Of a stretch of 64,000 nt of DNA, positions 58,961-64,000 are shown in pieces (positions within the stretch are counted from its first letter, which is position 1; each line of letters begins with the position of its first letter). The DNA is from Chryseobacterium piperi. Lineage in GTDB: Bacteria > Bacteroidota > Bacteroidia > Flavobacteriales > Weeksellaceae. Location: contig NZ_CP023049.2 in assembly GCF_002285635.2 (NCBI RefSeq), forward strand, positions 4,216,001 through 4,280,000, read 5' to 3'. A model generated the notes under the pieces. The model was not told the DNA's origin. It did not search any database and saw only the letters and a list, made by a program, of their open reading frames with translations. The translations under genes and the position numbers were made by a program.

Positions 58961-59851
58961 CTAAAATAGCGTTTGCATTCCTTCATTTGCCATTTTGGGT
59001 ATGTGTAGATCTGTTTTCCACTCTTCATTCATTCTTTTTATCAGGTAAGCCGATAGTAAAGGAGAGGCTTTTTCGATATTTTGATGGACAAAAAAGTACA
59101 GATTTTGAAGACCTTCTTTTTTCCATTGAGCTAGTCTTTTCAGCCAATCATCAAGTCTTTCGTAATCACTTTCTGCATTCGCTCCCACATAGCGGATGAA
59201 TGCATTAGGGGTTGTAAGCCTCATATGGAGCATATCTCTCCGCCCTGCTGTGTCTACAATAATGTTGGTAATATTGTTGGCTTCAAACAGCTCGCAGGTA
59301 GTATTCAGGATATTTTCATCAGTAAACCATTCCGTATTTCGCAATTCTATTGCCAGAGGAACTTCTTTTGGCCATTCTTTCACAAACTTTTCTAACCTGT
59401 CATAATCCTTTGGTTTGAAATTATCGTGAAGCTGTAAAAATGCCATCCCTAGCTTATGATCAAAATTAAGCACTGACGTGGCAAATTGAGTCACAGGTTC
59501 TGTAACGTCAATGAGTCTTCGGAAATGAGAAACTGTATTGGTAATTTTCGGAAAGAATTTAAAATTGTCTGGAGTTTTGTCTTTCCAAGTTAATACCTGT
59601 TCCGGAGTAGGCATTCCATAAAAAGTTGCATTTAACTCTATAGAATTAAATTGAGTTGCATAATATGTCAATTCATCTTTAGTTCCTTTAGGATAAAAGC
59701 CTTTAAGGTCTGTCTTATTCCATTTTGCACAACCGATAGAGATATTTTCTAATCCTTTTTTGTTTTGCTTTAGAATTTCTTTAGTTCTCAGGTGATCTTT
59801 TGGTAAGGTAAAATCTATTTTTGATGGATCTTCTACTTGTCCGAATTTCAT
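58961..59851 (-). CDS. DUF72 domain protein
   Basis: A 296-residue TIM-barrel-like DUF72 protein. The family signature is YYATQFNSIELNATFYGMPTPEQVLTWKDKTPDNFKFFPKI cut in the usual way; LAIELRNTEWFTDE and FIRYVGANAESDYERLDDW follow, and LYFFVHQNIEKASPLLSAYL is near the end. The function is unknown. It has its own -7 box at 59882-59889. Confidence 0.87.
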   Translation of the reverse strand: MKFGQVEDPSKIDFTLPKDHLRTKEILKQNKKGLENISIGCAKWNKTDLKGFYPKGTKDELTYYATQFNSIELNATFYGMPTPEQVLTWKDKTPDNFKFFPKITNTVSHFRRLIDVTEPVTQFATSVLNFDHKLGMAFLQLHDNFKPKDYDRLEKFVKEWPKEVPLAIELRNTEWFTDENILNTTCELFEANNITNIIVDTAGRRDMLHMRLTTPNAFIRYVGANAESDYERLDDWLKRLAQWKKEGLQNLYFFVHQNIEKASPLLSAYLIKRMNEEWKTDLHIPKMANEGMQTLF

Positions 59852-59881
59852 ATTTGAGGTTTTTAGGAATTAACGATCTAA

Positions 59882-59889
59882 CAAATATA
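59882..59889 (-). promoter_or_regulatory. -7 box of the DUF72 gene (TATATTTG)
   Basis: TATATTTG on the minus strand, 30 bases before the ATG. Confidence 0.5.
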
Positions 59890-59945
59890 AAACAAAACCA
59901 CACAAATTTTTATGATTTTCATTAAAAAAATGGTGTGCAATAATG

Positions 59946-60255
59946 CTATTCCTTTATGATTTTTTTAGAAATTTCATGTTTCTCTGTTGCTATTTTTGCA
60001 GTATATATTCCTTTAGAGTAACCTGAAATATCTATACCAAGTACTGTGCTGTTAGCATTTTGATTTAATAACCTGTATTTGTCCATCACCATTAGAATCA
60101 ACAACAATAGAATTTCCGTTGAAGTCTTTAGCAATTCCGTTTCCTGCTGAAGAATTTAATATTAACGCTTTAAATTTTGAATCAGCAAAATTGAGATTTT
60201 GTGTGTAAGCTAAAAAAGAAAAACTTAAACAGAAAGTAAGTAAAATCTTATACAT
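59946..60255 (-). pseudogene. Remnant of a type IX-secreted (T9SS type A) leucine-rich-repeat-like protein
   Basis: Two frames overlap. The first, from ATG 60255, has a signal peptide (MYKILLTFCLSFSFLAYTQ) and the mature start NLNFADSKFKALILNSSAGN, which opens flavobacterial LRR cargo proteins. It reads AKDFNGNSIVVDSNGDGQIQV, then meets a stop. The other frame continues with VLGIDISGYSKGIYTAKIATEKHEISKKIIKE, cut here in its typical form, the end of a T9SS type A sorting domain. The central part (repeats, most of the sorting domain) is missing. So an internal deletion has joined the two ends out of frame. Confidence 0.7.
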
Positions 60256-60630
60256 TATTGTGTTTTTAAAATATTGTTTAGTTTTTTATTATGTTTTAAA
60301 GAGGGAGTAGTTAAAACTTATGTATGCAAAAATAATGTTTTTTGTTATCAAAAAGCGCATAGTAAAATTATTATTCAACTGAATATTAGTTATTTATGGT
60401 ATGTTTCTTCGATGTGTTTTTTATATTTAAAAAAGGGTCAATGATTTTTTATGTCCTTTAAAATATTCTTTAAAATGAGACATTAATTTAATAAAATTAT
60501 ACAAGTTCACATTGGGTTCATCTTTAATTAAGAATGGATAGTTATTTAAATGGCTTGTTAATAAGTAGTTATATTGGATTTTGGCTGTGATGCTATATGG
60601 GGGAGTTAAGTTTTTTTTAAGGAAATATTA
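60256..60630. other. AT-rich intergenic stretch upstream of the TonB-dependent receptor gene
   Basis: No gene-like frame is visible. The stretch separates the decayed T9SS gene and the receptor. Only simple AT-rich sequence is seen; a hairpin and the -7 box lie further on (separate entries). Confidence 0.6.
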
Positions 60631-60651
60631 AACATTATGTTATATAATGTT
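60631..60651. promoter_or_regulatory. 8-bp inverted repeat upstream of the receptor promoter
   Basis: AACATTAT-GTTAT-ATAATGTT is centred about 46 bases before the -7 box; a candidate operator. Confidence 0.4.
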
Positions 60652-60686
60652 AATTGTATGTTACCACGTTTCCTATTTCTTGCTTC

Positions 60687-60694
60687 TAATTTTG
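60687..60694 (+). promoter_or_regulatory. -7 box of the TonB-dependent receptor gene (TAATTTTG)
   Basis: TAATTTTG, 25 bases before the ATG. Confidence 0.5.
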
Positions 60695-60719
60695 TCGGAC
60701 AATTTAGAAGTATAAAAAT

Positions 60720-63700
60720 ATGAAGAGAAAAATTATCTGTGCTTTTGCGATTTTGTCATTCGGGTTTGCATTTTCACAGGAAACCAGCTCTAAAATTTTC
60801 GGAAGATTAAAGGGAATCACTTCTGAAGTTACTGTGAAAGTAACTCACGTTCCTACCAACAGTACCTTTGAAACTAAAAGTAACAACAAAGGTCAGTTCA
60901 GTTTAGATAACTTACAACCAGGAGGACCATATGTCATAGAGATTTCTGATGGTTCACAGGTTATCTATTCTAATGCCAATTTGCAACTTTCATTGGGAAG
61001 TAACGATTTACCGGTAGTGGAAATCAAAAACCGTGAGAAAGTAATTGATGAGGTAAAACTTACTTCTAAGAGAACCGTTGTAAAAAATGGGGTGGGAATC
61101 ACCCAGGCGCAGATCTCAGGACTTCCTAATATCAACAGGGGAATCCAGGATGTGACCAAACTTGTTCCCCAAAGTGCCAACAACTCTTTTAACGGAACTA
61201 ACTTCCGTTATAATAACGTGACTATTGATGGATCTATCAATAATGATGCTATCGGTTTCAGTCCGTCTTTAGGAGGTCAAACCAATACATCAGGAATGCC
61301 GGGAAGTAGTACCCGTTCCAATTCAATAAGTTTGGATGCTATCCAGGATGTTCAGGTTTATATTGCTCCGTATGATGTGAAATTAGGAAACTTTTTAGGA
61401 GGAAGTATCAATGCAGTTACCCGTAGCGGTAGTAATAATGTAGAGGGATCCCTTTATTTTTACGGACGTAATGCAGCTATTACAGGAAGAAACAGGGTAG
61501 GTGATAATTCAAAAATGCCAAGCTCTTTTCAGGATTTTATTTATGGAGGAAGAGTAGGGCTACCTGTTATAAAAGATAAGTTATTCTTATTTACAAACAT
61601 GGAGTATACCAGAAGAAGAGATCCTGTTTTCTATAATGCCAATGACCCTAATGCTTTAGTCAATGAAGGAGTTGCTCAGGAAATCTCCAAATTTGTACAA
61701 GATAGATATGGCTTTAATGTAGGAAGCTATAATCAGTATACTAACTTCTCTGAGAGTGCTAAACTTTTTAATAAATTAGATTGGAAAATTAATGATAAAC
61801 ATACTTTATCCATTAAAAACAATACGGTATTTTCACAGGCATCCAACCTTGAAAGAGATGGGGCTAACTTCAGATTTTCCAGTATGGATTTTATCCAGAA
61901 AAATAATGCCTCAACAACCACATTGGAATTAAAAAGCCGTTTCAATGATAAATGGAATAACAATTTGGTGTTAGGCTATTCTTCTATTAATGATTACAGA
62001 GACCCGACTTCTTCTAACCCGATGTTCCCACAAGTGGAAATTGCTTACAATGGCGGAACAATCCTTTTAGGAAATGAAAGAGAGGCTACTGTATTTAACA
62101 TGAAGCAGAAAACCTTCGAAATCACCAATAATCTAACGTATAAAACAGGAGTTCACACGTTCTTATTAGGAACCCATAATGAATTATATAATATCAATTA
62201 TGGTTTCGTTAACGCTCTTAATGGAAGGATCTCTTACAGAACTCTTGCAGACTTCTACAACTCTACTCCTGCTAGGATAAGAGGGACGTATCCGTTTAAT
62301 GGAGACAGCAGAGAAACTCTTTTCAATAACCCATATGCTCAATATAAAGCTAATCTTCTTTCCTTGTATTTCCAGGATGAAATCAACTTAGGAAAATTAA
62401 GATTATCACCAGGGGTAAGAGTAGATTACACCGATTTACCCAATAAACCACGTTTAAGTCCACAGGTTAATAATTCACCTATGGATCCAAATTATGGAAA
62501 TACTTATACGTATACACCACTAAGCCAGCTTACCAATAGCTACCTTAACAAGCCAACGATTTCACCAAGATTAGGATTTACACTCGATCTTACAGATAAT
62601 AGATCTGTAGTATTAAGAGGAGGTTCAGGTATTTTTGTAGGAAGGATTCCTTTTGCATGGTTAGGATATGCTTACTATAATGATGGGGTAGGTTTCGGAA
62701 GTTATGATTATAATTCGCCGACAGCTGCTCAGATTGCTGCCAACGGAGATCCTTTGATAAGTGGAAATTTTGCTAACTGGCAAAATTCTTCAAAAGTACA
62801 GGTAGACCTTATTGATAATAACTTCAAAATGCCAAAAGTTTGGAGAAGCTCATTAGGACTTGACTATACCGTGGGAGGATATAAAATGACATTAGAAGGT
62901 ATTTATACCAAAGTGCTTTACGATTTGAAATTCCAGCAAGTGAATAGAAGGGATAAGGTAACGTATTACAGTTATGATGTAAATCAGGAAATGCCGATCT
63001 ATTCAGGAAGCATCAATAGTAATTTTTCTAATGCTTATTTGTTATCCAACACAAAACAAGGATATAGATATAATGTAACGGCACAAGTTTCCAAAGCATA
63101 TAATTTTGGATTTAACTTCTTTGTAGCCTATACTTATGGTGATGCCAAAGATATTACCAATGGTATCAGAAACTCTATGGAAAGTAACTGGCAGATGAAC
63201 CAGTCTTTGACTCCTAATAATCCTCAGCTTACTACTTCTAACTTTGCGATCAAAAACAGAGTAGTTGCCAATTTGGGATATGCTTTCAATACTTCACAAT
63301 CCAACAGGATATCAGCGAATGTATATTTCAATGCTCAGTCAGGAAATCCTTTTTCATGGGGGTTCATCAACGGGACGATTGCTAATTCAGGACAGGCTGC
63401 CGGACTGGCTTATATCTTCAAAGATGCCGCTGAAGCTGCCAAGTATATCGTTCCTATTAGAGATGCCGCAGGAACTGTTTTAGTGACAGCACAGCAACAG
63501 GTTGCTGATTATGAAAGTTTTATTAGTAATAATAAATATCTGAACAGTAGGAGAGGAACATTTACTCAAAGAAACGGAGATGTTACTCCGTGGAACATAC
63601 AAGCTGATATCAGAATTATGGATGAAATCAGATTGAGTCAAAAATCTAAAAACAGTCTTCAGATTTCTTTAAGCATTATCAACGTTACGAATCTTTTAAA

Positions 63701-63905
63701 TAAAGACTGGGGGAAAGTATACTTTGTACCAAATACCTTTAACTCTACGGCAAGTGTAGGCCTTACGAGAAATGGAAGTGTAGGTGCCGGACAACCTGGT
63801 GCGGGAGATCCAACTTACAACTTCAGATCTCCGGGGTTACCTTATACGATTGATCAGTTTGCATCAAGATTCCAGGCTCAGTTAGGAGTTCGATACAATT
63901 TTTAA
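60720..63905 (+). CDS. Oar-like TonB-dependent receptor with carboxypeptidase-regulatory-like domain
   Basis: A 1061-residue outer-membrane protein. Signal peptide MKRKIICAFAILSFGFAFSQ; a carboxypeptidase-regulatory-like beta domain (residues ~22-105, EVTVKVTHVPTNSTFETKSN); a plug domain (GIQDVTKLVPQSANNSF, NVTIDGSINNDAIGFSPS, FLGGSINAVTRSGSNN); and a long beta-barrel ending FQAQLGVRYNF with the typical C-terminal Phe. This is the Oar-type TonB-dependent family of Bacteroidota, lacking a SusD partner. The import substrate is unknown; Oar proteins relate to large or protein-like ligands and adhesion in Myxococcus. It is preceded by its own promoter. Confidence 0.9.
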   Translation: MKRKIICAFAILSFGFAFSQETSSKIFGRLKGITSEVTVKVTHVPTNSTFETKSNNKGQFSLDNLQPGGPYVIEISDGSQVIYSNANLQLSLGSNDLPVVEIKNREKVIDEVKLTSKRTVVKNGVGITQAQISGLPNINRGIQDVTKLVPQSANNSFNGTNFRYNNVTIDGSINNDAIGFSPSLGGQTNTSGMPGSSTRSNSISLDAIQDVQVYIAPYDVKLGNFLGGSINAVTRSGSNNVEGSLYFYGRNAAITGRNRVGDNSKMPSSFQDFIYGGRVGLPVIKDKLFLFTNMEYTRRRDPVFYNANDPNALVNEGVAQEISKFVQDRYGFNVGSYNQYTNFSESAKLFNKLDWKINDKHTLSIKNNTVFSQASNLERDGANFRFSSMDFIQKNNASTTTLELKSRFNDKWNNNLVLGYSSINDYRDPTSSNPMFPQVEIAYNGGTILLGNEREATVFNMKQKTFEITNNLTYKTGVHTFLLGTHNELYNINYGFVNALNGRISYRTLADFYNSTPARIRGTYPFNGDSRETLFNNPYAQYKANLLSLYFQDEINLGKLRLSPGVRVDYTDLPNKPRLSPQVNNSPMDPNYGNTYTYTPLSQLTNSYLNKPTISPRLGFTLDLTDNRSVVLRGGSGIFVGRIPFAWLGYAYYNDGVGFGSYDYNSPTAAQIAANGDPLISGNFANWQNSSKVQVDLIDNNFKMPKVWRSSLGLDYTVGGYKMTLEGIYTKVLYDLKFQQVNRRDKVTYYSYDVNQEMPIYSGSINSNFSNAYLLSNTKQGYRYNVTAQVSKAYNFGFNFFVAYTYGDAKDITNGIRNSMESNWQMNQSLTPNNPQLTTSNFAIKNRVVANLGYAFNTSQSNRISANVYFNAQSGNPFSWGFINGTIANSGQAAGLAYIFKDAAEAAKYIVPIRDAAGTVLVTAQQQVADYESFISNNKYLNSRRGTFTQRNGDVTPWNIQADIRIMDEIRLSQKSKNSLQISLSIINVTNLLNKDWGKVYFVPNTFNSTASVGLTRNGSVGAGQPGAGDPTYNFRSPGLPYTIDQFASRFQAQLGVRYNF

Positions 63906-63930
63906 TTTTTACTTTATATATTCTTTCAAG

Positions 63931-63959
63931 AGTCCAGATTTTCTTTCTGGGCTTTTTTT
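63931..63959 (+). terminator. Intrinsic terminator after the receptor gene
   Basis: AGTCCAGA-TTTTCTT-TCTGGGCT with one G-U pair, followed by TTTTTT. Confidence 0.75.
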
Positions 63960-64000
63960 ATATATCATTCTGGATGCATTGAGATATTCTTGTAAGTTAA

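Noticed and set aside
1..64000. tRNA genes, CRISPR arrays, prophage, integrase or toxin-antitoxin systems
   Set aside because: No cloverleaf with a GTTCRANNC arm, no regular repeat-spacer array, and no phage, Cas, integrase or toxin-type proteins were found.

Overview
This is a low-GC, gene-dense chromosomal segment from a member of the Bacteroidota, most probably a Weeksellaceae / Chryseobacterium-type flavobacterium. The evidence for this is: Bacteroidota-type -7 promoter boxes (TAnnTTTG) in front of many genes; an Oar-like TonB-dependent receptor; the remnant of a type IX secretion cargo protein; a ribosomal protein S16 with a long Ala/Glu-rich tail; a pdhB gene standing alone; and OstA-like, DUF1573 and DUF4241 proteins. 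I found no tRNA, rRNA, CRISPR array or prophage. One insertion sequence (IS1182 family) is present at 18.16-19.70 kb.

Layout. 0-7.7 kb: the start of a fumarylacetoacetase-family gene (cut by the window edge), a zinc-ribbon protein, an exonuclease, then a membrane/envelope set (PssA, a flippase-like membrane protein, a frameshifted GT2 glycosyltransferase, a GT39 mannosyl/arabinosyl-transferase-like protein and an LtaS-like sulfatase-fold enzyme). 7.9-18.1 kb: DUF2147 protein, PDH E1-beta, Kup potassium transporter, a Fur-family regulator with an OstA-like protein, a class III and a class IV aminotransferase, YqgE and PdxH. 18.2-19.7 kb: IS1182 element. 19.7-23.9 kb: HU, PanD, a second flippase-like protein, a GNAT enzyme and tyrS. 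23.9-36.6 kb: accessory oxidoreductases, AraC regulators, a TlpA-type protein, a DapB-like protein, a secreted flavodoxin-RidA fusion, small proteins, a methyltransferase and an M3 peptidase. 36.7-46.9 kb: alpha-L-fucosidase, SRPBCC, GreA-like and nitroreductase genes, rpsP-rimM, a frameshifted HTH regulator, a surface-repeat protein coupled to a CDP-alcohol phosphatidyltransferase, asnS and rpoN. 46.9-64 kb: acyl-CoA synthetase, an ECF sigma factor with a membrane partner, RNase P RNA, PPK2, DUF1573, valS, DUF4241, ribokinase, hydrolase and HD genes, DUF72, a decayed secretion-cargo gene and a large TonB-dependent receptor.

Most notable observation. The 5' leader of tyrS (minus strand, 23570-23738) reads as a complete ribosome-mediated attenuator. 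It has a -7 box, then a 29-codon leader peptide with three consecutive Tyr codons, then four mutually exclusive pairing segments ending in an 11-bp terminator just before tyrS. I know of no described tyrosine leader-peptide attenuator for tyrS in Bacteroidota, though I could not search for one.

Other points. Three genes (GT2 glycosyltransferase, HTH regulator, IS transposase) are each broken by one single-base indel, two of them in homopolymers; the GT2 break sits exactly on an A_AAA_AAA slippery heptamer. Five genes have the -7 box only 3-5 bases before the start codon, which predicts leaderless mRNAs. The IS tips carry terminator-like hairpins.
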